From positions 3,100,001-3,164,000 of the forward strand of contig NZ_CP038462.1 of assembly GCF_004777465.1 (NCBI RefSeq): 64,000 nt of DNA. The letters run 5' to 3'. The stretch comes from Nocardioides daphniae. Its GTDB lineage: Bacteria; Actinomycetota; Actinomycetes; Propionibacteriales; Nocardioidaceae. The translations under genes were made by a program, and so were the position numbers. The notes below the pieces were generated by a model. That model was given only the letters and a program-made list of their open reading frames with translations. It did not search any database and had not been told where the DNA came from. Positions 52,179-61,857 of this stretch are shown piece after piece (the first letter of the stretch is position 1; every line of letters starts with the position of its first letter).

Positions 52179-53167
52179 CAGGAGAGATCCTGCCCCAGCA
52201 CCGGCGCCAGGTCGGGCAGCAGGGCGGCGACCTCCGTCAGGCGCGCCTGCCAGTGGGCGACGCGGTCGGGGGTGGCGGCGAGCCGGAGCAGGGCCTCGGG
52301 GTCGACGACGACGCCCGGAGGGGTGGGCCGCACGGGCAGGAAGCCGTCGACCGGCAGCATCGGCTCGACGGCGAGGTCGTCGGTGAGCAGCTGCACGGTC
52401 GCCAGGCCGCAGGCGTGCTCCAGCTCGGGCAGCGCGGCGGCCAGCGCCACGCCGGCCGCGATCCCCACGCTCGACTCCAGCGCGGAGGAGACGACCACGG
52501 GCAGGCCGATCTCCTCGGCGATGCGCAGGCACGCGCCGACGCCACCGAGCGGCTGCACCTTCAGCACCGCGACGTCCGCAGCCTCCAGGTCACGCACCCG
52601 GTAGGGGTCCTCGGCGCGGCGGATCGACTCGTCGGCCGCGATCGGGACGTCGACCCGACGGCGTACGAGCGCCAGCTCCTCGACGTCGGCGCAGGGCTGC
52701 TCCACGTACTCCAGCCCGCCAGCGGCCCGGTCGAGCAGCGGGATCGCGGCGACCGCCTCGTCGACGCTCCACAGGCCGTTGACGTCGATGCGCAGCCGGC
52801 CGTCGGGGCCGAGCGCGTCGCGCACCGCCTCGACGCGGGCCAGGTCGTCGGCGAGCGTCTGGCCGGGGTCGGCCACCTTGACCTTGGCCGTCGCGCAGCC
52901 GCCGGCGCGGGTGATCGCGTGGGCGCGCTCGGCGTCGACCGCCGGCACGGTGACGTTGACCGGGACCCGGTCGCGCACCGGCGCCGGCCAGTCGCCGGAG
53001 GCGGCCTCGACGGCGCAGCGCAGCCACGGGGCGGCGACCTCGGGCGGGTACTCCAGGAAGGGGCTCCACTCACCGAAGCCGTGCTCGGTCTCGAGCAGCA
53101 CGCCCTCGCGCACGGTGATGCCGCGGAAGCGGGTGCGCATCGGCACCGACCAGACGTGGACGCGCAT
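52178..53167 (-). CDS. menC: o-Succinylbenzoate synthase
   Basis: A 329-residue enolase-superfamily enzyme that dehydrates SHCHC to o-succinylbenzoate. Catalytic Lys in AKVKVAD, metal ligands in RIDVNGLW (Asp), YVEQPC (Glu) and IAADES (Asp), and the second Lys in LKVQPLGG. The VSSALESSVG stretch is typical of MenC. TGATG overlaps with menE upstream and menD downstream. Confidence 0.95.
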   Translation of the reverse strand: MRVHVWSVPMRTRFRGITVREGVLLETEHGFGEWSPFLEYPPEVAAPWLRCAVEAASGDWPAPVRDRVPVNVTVPAVDAERAHAITRAGGCATAKVKVADPGQTLADDLARVEAVRDALGPDGRLRIDVNGLWSVDEAVAAIPLLDRAAGGLEYVEQPCADVEELALVRRRVDVPIAADESIRRAEDPYRVRDLEAADVAVLKVQPLGGVGACLRIAEEIGLPVVVSSALESSVGIAAGVALAAALPELEHACGLATVQLLTDDLAVEPMLPVDGFLPVRPTPPGVVVDPEALLRLAATPDRVAHWQARLTEVAALLPDLAPVLGQDLS

Positions 53168-54192
53168 CAGGCGACGCCCTCCCCCGCGGTGGCAGCAGTG
53201 GCAGCGGTGAGGAGTGCCTGCCGGTCGATCTTGCCGTTGCCGAGCAGCGGCAGCGCGTCGAGGCGTACCAGGCGGCGCGGTGCCCAGGCGCGGGGCAGCT
53301 CGTCGGCCACCCAGTCGCGCAGCGCGGCCAGGTCCGGGAGTTGGCCGGGCGCGAGGTCCGGGTCGTCGACGCAGCAGGCGACCACCACCTGGCCCCACTC
53401 CTCGTCGGGCACGCCGACGACCTCGACCTGCTCGAGCGCGGGATGGGCGCGCAGGCGTCGGGCGACCGCGGGCAGCGGCACGTTGACGCCACCGCTGACC
53501 ACGACGTCGTCGACCCGGCCGAGCACGACCAGGTGGCCGTCCTCGTCGAGGCGACCGGCGTCGGAGGTGAGGTACCAGCCGTCGGCCAGCGTCTGCGCGG
53601 TCAGCTCGGGGTCACCGTCGTAGCCGGAGAAGACCACCGGGCCGCCCAGGCGGATCCGGCCGTCGGCACCGAGCCCGACCCCGACGCCGTCGAGCGGCAC
53701 GCCGTCGTAGACGCAGCCGCCGGCGGTCTCGGAGGCGCCGTAGGTCGCCACCACCCGGATGCCCGCCTTCTCAGCGGCGCGACGCAGTGCCGGGTCGATC
53801 GGGCCACCGCCCAGCAGCACGGCCTGCATCGCGGCCAGCGCCGCCACGTCGTCGGGCGAGCCCATCAGCCGGTGCAGCTGGGTGGGCACCAGCGAGGTGT
53901 ACGCCGCCGCTCCCTGCTCGTCGGCCCAGGCGCCGAGCACCGGCCGGTGGCCGGCGACGAGTGAGCGCACGACGACCTGGACGCCCGCGACGTACGAGGA
54001 CGGAAGGACCAGTGCCCACCGTCCGCCCGCCCCGGCGCCGAGGTCGCGCAGCCGACGCGCGGAGGCGTGGGCGGAGGCGAGGACGGCGTCGCGGGTGAGC
54101 ACGACCCGCTTGGGCCGGCCGGTGGAGCCGGAGGTCTCGATCAGGAGCCGGGGGGCGACGTCGGCCGCCACCCACTCCTCGAGCTGGGCCAC
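53167..54192 (-). CDS. menE: o-Succinylbenzoate-CoA ligase
   Basis: Activates o-succinylbenzoate as its CoA thioester. The P-loop TSGSTGRPKRVVL, VLPSSYVAGVQ, the adenylate motif ATYGASETAGG, the hinge GRVDD and the catalytic Lys in GNGKIDR are present. From GTG at 54192 the length is 341, somewhat short. The upstream bases encode VEFLRPSDDRAP in another frame, so an N-terminal extension broken near 54205 is possible. First gene of menECD, opposite the MFS gene. Confidence 0.92.
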   Translation of the reverse strand: MAQLEEWVAADVAPRLLIETSGSTGRPKRVVLTRDAVLASAHASARRLRDLGAGAGGRWALVLPSSYVAGVQVVVRSLVAGHRPVLGAWADEQGAAAYTSLVPTQLHRLMGSPDDVAALAAMQAVLLGGGPIDPALRRAAEKAGIRVVATYGASETAGGCVYDGVPLDGVGVGLGADGRIRLGGPVVFSGYDGDPELTAQTLADGWYLTSDAGRLDEDGHLVVLGRVDDVVVSGGVNVPLPAVARRLRAHPALEQVEVVGVPDEEWGQVVVACCVDDPDLAPGQLPDLAALRDWVADELPRAWAPRRLVRLDALPLLGNGKIDRQALLTAATAATAGEGVA

Positions 54193-54297
54193 GGCGGTGC
54201 CCGGTCGTCGGACGGTCGCAGGAACTCCACCCCCTCACGCTAGTGCCCGCGAAAACCACATGACACCGGCACCCGGCGCGTGTGACGCTCAGGGGCG

Positions 54298-55635
54298 ATG
54301 TCCAGACTGCTCGACCGCGCGAAGCCCCCTTCCCCCCTCGCAGGCCGCCTCGCCACCCAGTCCCTGCTGTTCGCCCTCGGCGACGGCACCTTCATGACCG
54401 GCTCCGCCGTCTTCTTCACCCAGGTCGTCGGGCTCTCCGCCGCCCAGGTCGGCCTCGGTCTCACCCTCGGCGGCCTGGCCGCCTTCCTGGTGGCGGTGCC
54501 GACCGGCAAGCTGGTCGACCGCTTCGGCGCACAGCGCTGCTGGGCGGTCAGCGCCGCTGCCCAGGCCTGCGTCTACGCGGCGTGGCCCTTCATCGGTGAC
54601 TTCACCGGCTACGTGCTGATGGCGATCGTGATGGAGGTCTTCGGTGCGCTCGGCCAGGCGGCCTACGGCGCCTACACGATCGACGTGCTGCCGCCCGCCG
54701 AGCGGGTGGTCTCGCGGGCCTACACCTACTCCGCGCTCAACGTCGGCTTCACCCTGGGTGCCGCCCTGGGTGGCATCGCGCTGGCCTTCGACTCCAACGA
54801 CGTGATCCGGGCGCTGCCGTGGTTCACCACGGTCGCCTTCCTGGTCAACGCGGCGGCGATCCTGCGGCTGCCCACGAGCCCCGCCGAGCTGCGTACGCCC
54901 GAGGAGCGGCGCGCGGTCGTGCCCGGCCCCGGCCCGTTGCGCAACCCCGGCTGGCTGGCCACCAGCTTCTTCACCGGCGTGATGTGGACCAACCAGGTGC
55001 TGCTCAACGTGGTGATCCCGCTGTGGCTGGTCGAGGAGACCGACGCGCCGCGGGTGCTGCTGGCCTTCCTCTTCGGCACCAACACCGTCATGTGCATCGT
55101 GCTGCCGATGGCGACCGCGCGCGGCGTCAAGGACCTCACCACGGCCCTGCGCGCGGTGAGGATCTCGACCACCTTCTTCGTCGTCTCCTGCCTCATCACG
55201 CTGGCCACCCACGAGACGATCGGGTGGGTCACGATCGCGCTGATCTGGCTGGGCCACGTGACCGTGACCGGCGCGGAGCTCTACCTGACTGCCGCCAGCT
55301 GGTCGTTCGAGGCCGAGCTGATGGACCCGCGGCGGCGCGGCGCCTACCAGGGCTCCCAGGGGTTGACGCACACCCTCGGCTCGGTCTGGGCGCCGGCGCT
55401 CTACACCTTCCTGGCGATGGAGTGGGGGTCCGGCGGCTGGCTGGTGATCGCCGGGATCGTCGCCCTGGCGGGCGCAGGCATCCACCCCGCTGTGCGCACC
55501 GGCGAGCGGTGGCTGGAGCGCCACGTCCCGGCGGAGGACCTGGCGGCGGCCCGCGGAGGCACGGCCAGCGTCCCGGTCAGTGCGCGGGTCGGCGATCCGG
55601 CCGACCCGGCGGGAGAGGCGCTCAGGGAAGGGTGA
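54298..55635 (+). CDS. MFS transporter
   Basis: A 445-residue, 12-helix major facilitator. Helix 1 is ALGDGTFMTGSAVFFTQVVGL and loop 2-3 GKLVDRFGAQR; QAAYGAYTIDVLPPAERVVSRAYT and DPRRRGAYQGSQGLTHTLGS are typical of drug-exporter-like members. The substrate is unknown. Its 3' end overlaps the DUF4185-like gene on the opposite strand by 14 nt. Confidence 0.87.
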   Translation: MSRLLDRAKPPSPLAGRLATQSLLFALGDGTFMTGSAVFFTQVVGLSAAQVGLGLTLGGLAAFLVAVPTGKLVDRFGAQRCWAVSAAAQACVYAAWPFIGDFTGYVLMAIVMEVFGALGQAAYGAYTIDVLPPAERVVSRAYTYSALNVGFTLGAALGGIALAFDSNDVIRALPWFTTVAFLVNAAAILRLPTSPAELRTPEERRAVVPGPGPLRNPGWLATSFFTGVMWTNQVLLNVVIPLWLVEETDAPRVLLAFLFGTNTVMCIVLPMATARGVKDLTTALRAVRISTTFFVVSCLITLATHETIGWVTIALIWLGHVTVTGAELYLTAASWSFEAELMDPRRRGAYQGSQGLTHTLGSVWAPALYTFLAMEWGSGGWLVIAGIVALAGAGIHPAVRTGERWLERHVPAEDLAAARGGTASVPVSARVGDPADPAGEALREG

Positions 55636-56769
55636 CCCGCCGGAACCGGGGGCGGTAGAGCCGCGGGTTCTGCTCGACCACCTCGAGGTCCATCGCGTTG
55701 ACGCTCCAGCTCACCACGACGGTGCCCTTGCGGGGCAGCAGGTCGGGGTGGGCGAGCGGCATGTACTGGAAGACCTCCTGCCCGCTGGGGATCTCCGCGA
55801 CCGGGCCGGTGGAGACGAAGGGCCCGGTGGGCGAGTCGGCCTTCCAGATCACCATCTCGGTGCCGATGAACTCGTACTGCTTGCTGACCGCGTACCAGGA
55901 GCCGTCCTGCTCGAAGACGCTCAGCACCCGCGAGACGCCGGTCGCGGCCGGGATCAGGTCGGCGACCTGCGTGGGGTCGCGGACCCACGACCGGCCGTCG
56001 AAGTACTCCCACGACGACTCGTCGAGGTAGTCGTCGACCGTGGTGCGGGCGACGTGCAGCGAGTAGCCGAATACGTAGTCGCCGCCCGGCGTGGAGGTGC
56101 CGTAGACGTAGACCTGATCGCCGGTGACCTCCACCGCGGCGCCCCACAGCGGCCGTGACAGGTCTGGCACGTCCGGCCCGAGGTCGGTGACCCCGACCAG
56201 CTCGGGGTGCCGTTGACCGGGACGCGGAAGTTGGCGACGCTCGACCCGAGGACCTCGAAGTCCCACATGCCCGTGCCGGTGGCGCGCACCCGCATCAGGC
56301 CGACCGCCACCCGGTCGCCGCCCTCGGCCGGGTCGGGCACCGCGACCACGCTCATCGGCCAGTAGCCGACGCCGTCCTCCCGGTCGGGCACGGCGGCGCC
56401 GTTGTCGGCCGAGCGCAGGACCGAGGCGCACCCGTTGCCCATCACCAGCAGGGAGTTGCGCACCATCGAGGCACCGGCCTCGTCCACCGGACGGGTGGTG
56501 TCGCCGAAGACCCAGAGGCTGCGGCCGTCGGAGAGCTGCGCCGAGGCCCCGACGTCGCCGCCGGCGAAGCCCGGGGTGGCACCGGTGCTGCGCACGAACC
56601 GGTTGATGTCGGCGACCGACTTCGGCGTCGTGTAGGGCAGGCAGTCGAGGTAGTCCCCGACCACGCCCGGCGGGTCGGTCTCGGACTGGATCGCCAGCGC
56701 GACGACGAGCGGCACCCCGATGATCAGCAGGACCACCAGGACCACGCGGCGGCGGAACTCGGCGGTCAT
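55622..56769 (-). CDS. Membrane-anchored DUF4185-like beta-propeller protein, with an apparent frameshift
   Basis: A signal-anchor helix (residues 9-26, VVLVVLLIIGVPLVVALAI) is followed by an extracytoplasmic domain of about 350 residues. GASAQLSDGRSLWVFGDTTRP, MVRNSLLVMGNGCA and GVGYWPMSVV fit the repeated blades of DUF4185, a glycosidase-like five-bladed propeller; function unknown. A missing base near 56212 breaks the frame (VNG / HPELVGVTDLG). It diverges from menA across 116 bp. Confidence 0.65.
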
Positions 56770-56885
56770 GCTGGGCAGCGTAGCGGCGCCCCGGCCACCT
56801 CCCCCGTCGCCGTGCCTGCGCCGTGCGCGCGGCGTGGGCGCGACGTGCGTGCGGCCCGGCGAGCGGCGCCTGCCAGAATCGACAG

Positions 56886-57782
56886 GTGGTCCACGCTTCC
56901 CAGCCCCGTCCCGCCAGCGCCGCCGACTGGCTCGCCGGCGCCCGCCCCCGCACCCTGCCCGCCGCGGTCGCACCCGTCCTCGTCGGCACCGGCGTCGCGG
57001 CGTACGTCGACTCTCTGGTCGGGTGGAAGGCGCTGCTCGCGCTGGTCGTGAGCCTGGCGCTGCAGGTGGGCGTCAACTACGCCAACGACTACTCCGACGG
57101 CATCCGCGGCACCGACGCCGACCGCGTCGGTCCGATGCGCCTGGTCGGCTCGGGCCGGGCGACCCCGGCCGCGGTCAAGCGGGCCGCCTTCGCGGCCTTC
57201 GGCGTCGCCGCGGTGGCCGGCCTGGTGCTGGCCGCCACGACTGCCTGGTGGCTGGTCGCGGTGGGCGTGGTCTGCATCGTCGCGGCGTGGTTCTACACCG
57301 GCGGCAAGAAGCCCTACGGCTACCTCGGCCTGGGCGAGGTCATGGTCTTCGTCTTCTTCGGCCTGGTCGCGGTGGTCGGCACGACCTTCGTGCAGACCGA
57401 GACCTGGGAGTGGCCGGCGCTCTACGCCGGCATCGGCATCGGCGCCCTGGCCTGCGCGGTGCTCGTCACCAACAACCTGCGCGACATCCCGACCGACCTC
57501 GTGGCCGAGAAGCGCACGCTCGCCGTGCGCCTGGGCGACGAGCGGACGCGCGGCTTCTACGCCCTGCTGGTGGCTGCCTCCGCGGTGGCCGTCGTCGCGG
57601 TGGCAGCCAGCACCCACTGGGGCGTCGTGCTCTCGCTGGTCTTCCTGCTCCGCATGGTCCCGGCTCTGCGCACCGTGCTCAACGGCGCCACCGGCCCCGC
57701 GCTGATCCCGGTGCTGGCCGCGACCGGCATGGGTCAGCTCTGGTGGGCCGTCCTGGTGACGGTCACCCTCAACGCGTTCTGA
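56886..57782 (+). CDS. menA: 1,4-Dihydroxy-2-naphthoate polyprenyltransferase
   Basis: A 298-residue UbiA-superfamily membrane enzyme with nine helices. NYANDYSDGIRGTDADRVGPMRLVGSG is the first Asp-rich prenyl-diphosphate motif; NNLRDIPTDLVAEKRTLAVRLG is the second. It joins the polyprenyl tail to DHNA, giving demethylmenaquinone for MenG. The polyprenyl donor is likely made by the synthase tied to nuoN. The GTG at 56886 gives the family's usual start (SAADWLAGARPRTLPAAVAP). Confidence 0.95.
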   Translation: MVHASQPRPASAADWLAGARPRTLPAAVAPVLVGTGVAAYVDSLVGWKALLALVVSLALQVGVNYANDYSDGIRGTDADRVGPMRLVGSGRATPAAVKRAAFAAFGVAAVAGLVLAATTAWWLVAVGVVCIVAAWFYTGGKKPYGYLGLGEVMVFVFFGLVAVVGTTFVQTETWEWPALYAGIGIGALACAVLVTNNLRDIPTDLVAEKRTLAVRLGDERTRGFYALLVAASAVAVVAVAASTHWGVVLSLVFLLRMVPALRTVLNGATGPALIPVLAATGMGQLWWAVLVTVTLNAF

Positions 57783-57804
57783 GGATCCCGGCGTCCGGGG
57801 CAGC

Positions 57805-59064
57805 TCAGAAGGACGTGAGCGAGTAGGGCACCGGCCCGCCGTCGCTCATCGCGGCCCACGTACGCAGCGCATCGGCGTCTCCGCGGACCCGTCCGGCCGC
57901 GACCTGGGTGCCGACGGTGGTCACGCCCAGGTAGAGCGAGCCCAGCGTGCTGACGTCGAGGCTGACCTGCGGCGCGGCGTCGCTGGGCACCACCTCGGCG
58001 CGGCCGTCGCGCACCGTCACGGCCCAGCGGCCCTCGGCGAAGCCGAGGGGGTCGGTCACGCCGACGACGACCTCGCCGTCGGCCGACCAGGGCCGGGCAG
58101 CGAGGGCGGCAGCCACGTCGAGGATCCGCACCCAGATGTGGTCCGAGGGGCCCTTGCTGGCCACGCAGCGGGGGTCGACGAGCGCCCACGGCAGCGGGTG
58201 GTCCGGGCGTACGGTCGCCGTGACCCGGTCGGTGAGGTCGACGCCGGCCAGGAAGTCCCACAGCGCGAGCTCGCCCTCGGCGGTCACCGAGGCCATGTCG
58301 CGCACCTTGACGGTGTGGTCGTCGCCCCAGCCGCCGTGCTCGTAGAGCGCGTAGCCGTGCGGGACGTCGTCGGCGTCGAGGTGGACCACGGCGCGCATCT
58401 TCTTCGACGGGGCCTGCTCCGACCAGTCCCAGCCGCCGTGGGTGAAGGACGAGTAGCCGGCGGGGCGCGAGACCGACCCGCGGTGGGTCGCGTGCCACTG
58501 GGCGAAGATCCGGCTCGGCACGTCACCCAGCTCGGCGGGCTCCAGCACGACGAAGCGGCCCGAGGAGCTGAACTCCTCGAAGGCGAAGCGTCGGGTCACG
58601 TCGACCTCGACCTTGGTGACCTGGGTGGCCGGGCCGAAGCCGAAGCGGCGGTAGATCCCGCCCTCGGAGACGGTGAGCGCGGCGATCGACTTGCCGGCGG
58701 CGGCCGCGCCGGCAAGGTCGGCGCTGAGCAGGCGGCGCGCGAGCCCCTGGCGGCGGCTGGAGGGGGCGACGGTGACGTCGCTGATCATGTGCAGCGGCAC
58801 GACCTCGGCGCCGGTGTTGAGCTCGCCGTCCCAGCTGGTGACGGTGGCCACCGGGACGGGGCCGGAGCCGTAGCTGCCCTCGGGCAACCAGGCGCCGTGC
58901 AGGCGCGCTGAGTTGCCGCGTACGTCGGAGAGCCAGACGTCCTCGCCGCGGCTGTCGGCGCGGACCAGGTGGAAGCCGCGGTTGACGGCCTCGAGGTAGC
59001 CGCGCAGCAGCGCGGCCGGGGTCTCGGGGTGGTTGGGGTCGAGCGTGCGGACGTCGTACTCCAT
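57805..59064 (-). CDS. Eis-like GNAT family N-acetyltransferase
   Basis: A 419-residue protein with the Eis architecture: an N-terminal GNAT domain with the acetyl-CoA loop VAPSSRRQGLARRLL, a second GNAT-like domain, and a C-terminal SCP2-like domain. The last residue is Phe (TSF); in Mycobacterium tuberculosis Eis the C-terminal carboxylate lies in the active site, so this end is functionally suggestive. Eis proteins acetylate aminoglycosides at several amines, as well as peptides. The native substrate here is unknown. Confidence 0.87.
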   Translation of the reverse strand: MEYDVRTLDPNHPETPAALLRGYLEAVNRGFHLVRADSRGEDVWLSDVRGNSARLHGAWLPEGSYGSGPVPVATVTSWDGELNTGAEVVPLHMISDVTVAPSSRRQGLARRLLSADLAGAAAAGKSIAALTVSEGGIYRRFGFGPATQVTKVEVDVTRRFAFEEFSSSGRFVVLEPAELGDVPSRIFAQWHATHRGSVSRPAGYSSFTHGGWDWSEQAPSKKMRAVVHLDADDVPHGYALYEHGGWGDDHTVKVRDMASVTAEGELALWDFLAGVDLTDRVTATVRPDHPLPWALVDPRCVASKGPSDHIWVRILDVAAALAARPWSADGEVVVGVTDPLGFAEGRWAVTVRDGRAEVVPSDAAPQVSLDVSTLGSLYLGVTTVGTQVAAGRVRGDADALRTWAAMSDGGPVPYSLTSF

Positions 59065-59126
59065 CGCTCCACCGTATCGGTGGGGCTCAGGCCGCCCGCA
59101 CAGGTGCCCCGGACCCGAGGGGCCGG

Positions 59127-59387
59127 TCAGTCCTCGTCGTCGCGGGCCTTGTAGGCCTCGAACTTCTCCGAGGCGCGGGCCGAGCGCTCCTGGATGACGC
59201 GGGCCAGGGCCTCACGCTGACGGGCCAGCAGGAACCACGACGAGACGCCCGACAGGAGCAGCGCGAGGATGAGGGCCCACAGCAGGGGCACCTCGTCGGC
59301 GAGCAGCGACCAGATCCCGATCACGATCACCAGCGACGAGGCCAGCAGCAGGAAGCGCATCAGGTTGTAGATCCAGAACTCCTTCAC
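59127..59387 (-). CDS. DUF4229 small membrane protein
   Basis: An 86-residue protein with two membrane helices (residues 8-24 and 33-52), then a charged helix (RQREALARVIQERSARASEKFEAYKARDDED). FWIYNLMRFLLL is the usual start of DUF4229, a family common in actinobacteria and of unknown function. The GTG start is chosen because the frame is not conserved further upstream. Confidence 0.78.
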   Translation of the reverse strand: MKEFWIYNLMRFLLLASSLVIVIGIWSLLADEVPLLWALILALLLSGVSSWFLLARQREALARVIQERSARASEKFEAYKARDDED

Positions 59388-59558
59388 GCCGCCCACTCTA
59401 CGAGCCACCCGCTGCGTGGGCCGCAGGCGCCGTCGGCCCCGGCCCGGCACCAACCCAGCACCAACGGCAGCACCAACCGCGGCACCGGCGCCTCTGCGGG
59501 CTCGGCTAGAGTTCCGGGGAACTGACCAACGGGTGCCAACGGGTGGATGCGGAGGATC

Positions 59559-60550
59559 ATGTTCGAGCGCGTGCGTCGTCGTCTGCGACGCCCAGACCGG
59601 CAGGCCCGGCCTGCCCCGCCGAACCCGACCCCCGCCCCGAGCGCCACGCAGCGCCGGGCGCCGGACCAGATCGAGGTCCTCTCGATCGCCTTCGAGCTCG
59701 ACGTGAGGCTCTGCCAGCTGCAGCTGACCTCGTTCGACCGGTTCTTCGACCTCGACTCGCTGGCCCGCTTCACGGTGCTGGTCAACGGCGGCGAGCCGGT
59801 GCTCGAGGAGCTGCGCCGCCACGCCGAGACGCTGAGGCCGCAGCTGCGCGACAAGCTCGTGCTGATGGAGCCGCACGAGCTGCGCGGCGGCGACTTCAAC
59901 TCGTGGCGCGGCCAGCAGATCCTCAAGCTGATCTTCTCCCGACGCGTGGAGACGTCGCACTACCTCGTGCTGGACGCCAAGAACCACCTCATCAAGCCGG
60001 CCACCGCGGGTGACTGGTTCGACGAGCAGGGCCGCGCCCGCACCACGATCATCCCGACCAGCAACCTGATGCGGCCGCTGCTGATCGCGTCGTACGAGGT
60101 CTTCGGGCTCGACGCCGACCCGATGGCGCCGGTGATGCCGACGATCACGCCCTACCTGATGCACACCCGCCTGACCCGGGCGATGATGCGCGAGGTCGGC
60201 CAGCGCGCCGGGGTGCCCTTCGTCCGGGCCTTCAAGCGCAACTACCCGCAGGTCGGGAGTTCTTCCTCTACTACGCCTACCTGCTGTTCCGCTTCGGCAC
60301 GGTCGACGACCACTACTACGACGACCTGCCCTACTGCGTCACGCTCTTCACGACCTACCCGCAGGACCCGGACGTGATCCAGATGGAGCTCGACCGCCTC
60401 GACGACCCCGAGATCCAGTTCTTCGGGCTGCACCGCAACCGGCTCCCCCAGCTCGACGACCCGCAGAAGAAGCGGATCACCCAGGTCTGGGAGGACGCCG
60501 GCCTGCTGACCGCCCACCCGGCGGGGTACTACCTCACGCCGCTCGGCTGA
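59559..60550 (+). CDS. DUF6492-like putative glycosyltransferase, with an apparent frameshift
   Basis: A soluble protein of about 330 residues. LTSFDRFFDLDSLARFTVLVNGG, WRGQQILKLIFSRRVETSHYLVLDAKNHLI and TPYLMHTRLTRAMM resemble DUF6492 proteins, which have a GT-A-like fold; the LDAKNHL position corresponds to a DxD-like site. Function is inferred from fold only. One G is missing near 60257 (NYPQVG / EFFLYYAYLLF). ATG 59559 follows GGAGG closely; ATG 59547 is an alternative. Confidence 0.65.
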
Positions 60551-60609
60551 CGGCGCCCGGCCGGCTGGCTGCTCGTAGGCGCGTTGTGCACCTTGCCTAG
60601 GCTGGTGGC

Positions 60610-60931
60610 GTGCTCAAGTTCCTGATCGTCGTGCTGCTGGTCGCAGTGGCCATCTACCTCGTCACCCGCGCGATCGAACGGCGCGGCGGTGTCACGCCAG
60701 CCGCGTCGCGGGCCGCGCGGCGGGGCCGTGCAGCCGCCGCGCCAGGTCGCCCCGGACGACGACCCCGACTTCCTGTGGGACCTCGAGCGCAAGCGCCGGC
60801 GTGAGGCCAAGGAGCACGGTCAGGCGCCGCCCGGCCGGGACGGCACCCCCGAGACCAGCCAGGACGGCACGGATCAGGACGGCACCGCTCAGGGCGAGGG
60901 GACCGGCGAGGAGTCGACCGGCACCAGCTGA
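60610..60931 (+). CDS. Small single-helix membrane protein, with an apparent frameshift
   Basis: It starts with a membrane helix (LKFLIVVLLVAVAIYLVTRAI) and then a basic stretch. A frame break between about 60690 and 60765 leads to PDDDPDFLWDLERKRRREAKEH, a motif common in actinobacterial small proteins, and an Asp/Gly/Thr-rich tail. Total is about 107 residues. The end overlaps ccsB on the other strand by 43 bp. Function unknown. Confidence 0.55.
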
Positions 60932-61857
60932 ACCTGGCTCGCGCCCTCGGCGTACGAGTGCTGGGACGTCGTCGAGAAGAAGTTGACGCCGATGAAGCTC
61001 CACCACAGGGTCGCCAGGCCGATCAGCGCGAGCACCGAGGCCACCTTGCCGCGCAGGCCGGCGGTCGTGCGGGCGTGCAGGTAGGCCGCGTAGACGACCC
61101 AGGTGATGAAGGCCAGACCTCCTTTGGGGTCCCAGTTCCAGTAGCGGCTCCAGGCCTCGTGCGCCCAGATCGGGCCGGTGATCAGCACCGCGAAGGTCCA
61201 CACCGGGAAGCCGAAGGCGTGCATCCGGTAGGCCAGGCGGTCGAGGACCTTGGTGCTCGGCACGCGCGAGAAGTAGCCGGTCGTACGCTCGACGCCGCGC
61301 TCGGCGTCCTTCTTCTCGATCCGCTCCTGGACGAGGAAGAGGATGACCAGCAGGCCGCCGAGGGTGAAGGCGGCGGTGGCGATCACGGCCGAGACCACGT
61401 GGATCACCAGCCACGGCGAGTCGAGCGCCTCGGTGAGCGGCGCGACCGGCTTGTGCAGCCAGATCACGGCGAACATCAGCACCGTCAGCACGGTCGCCAC
61501 GACCAGCGGCGCCAGCCAGGAGAGCTTGAACTTCTTGTAGGTGGCCAGGTAGATCACCACGACGAACCAGGCGCCGGAGATCGAGAACTCGTACATGTTG
61601 CCCCACGGCACCCGGTTGGGGTCGGCGGCCATGCCGCGGCCCAGGAGGGCCACGAAGTGCACCAGGCCGCCGAGGCCGGTCAGCAGCAGGCCGAGGCGCC
61701 CGAAGAGCGCGGTGCGGCCGGTGGTGACCTCCTCGGTGTGCGGCACCTGGCGCAGGCCCGCCCACTCGACGAGGTGGCTCAGCAGGGCGAGGAAGTAGAC
61801 CACGCCGGCGACGGTGATCGCCTGGTTGCTGAGGACTTCCCACTGGGTGTCGGTCAC
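60889..61857 (-). CDS. ccsB: Cytochrome c biogenesis protein CcsB (ResC), with a local compensated frameshift
   Basis: A 322-residue haem-handling membrane protein with about eight helices that works with ResB to deliver haem to apocytochrome c. GNMYEFSISGAW, WLVIHVVSAVIATAAFTLGG (one of the haem-ligand His) and WAHEAWSRYWNWDPK are family landmarks. Directly after WDPK the sequence reads GGLAF where the family has EVWAF. An extra G near 61126 and a missing G near 61114 would explain this, making it a probable pair of sequencing errors. GTGA overlap with resB. Confidence 0.92.
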   Translation of the reverse strand: MTDTQWEVLSNQAITVAGVVYFLALLSHLVEWAGLRQVPHTEEVTTGRTALFGRLGLLLTGLGGLVHFVALLGRGMAADPNRVPWGNMYEFSISGAWFVVVIYLATYKKFKLSWLAPLVVATVLTVLMFAVIWLHKPVAPLTEALDSPWLVIHVVSAVIATAAFTLGGLLVILFLVQERIEKKDAERGVERTTGYFSRVPSTKVLDRLAYRMHAFGFPVWTFAVLITGPIWAHEAWSRYWNWDPKGGLAFITWVVYAAYLHARTTAGLRGKVASVLALIGLATLWWSFIGVNFFSTTSQHSYAEGASQVQLVPVDSSPVPSP

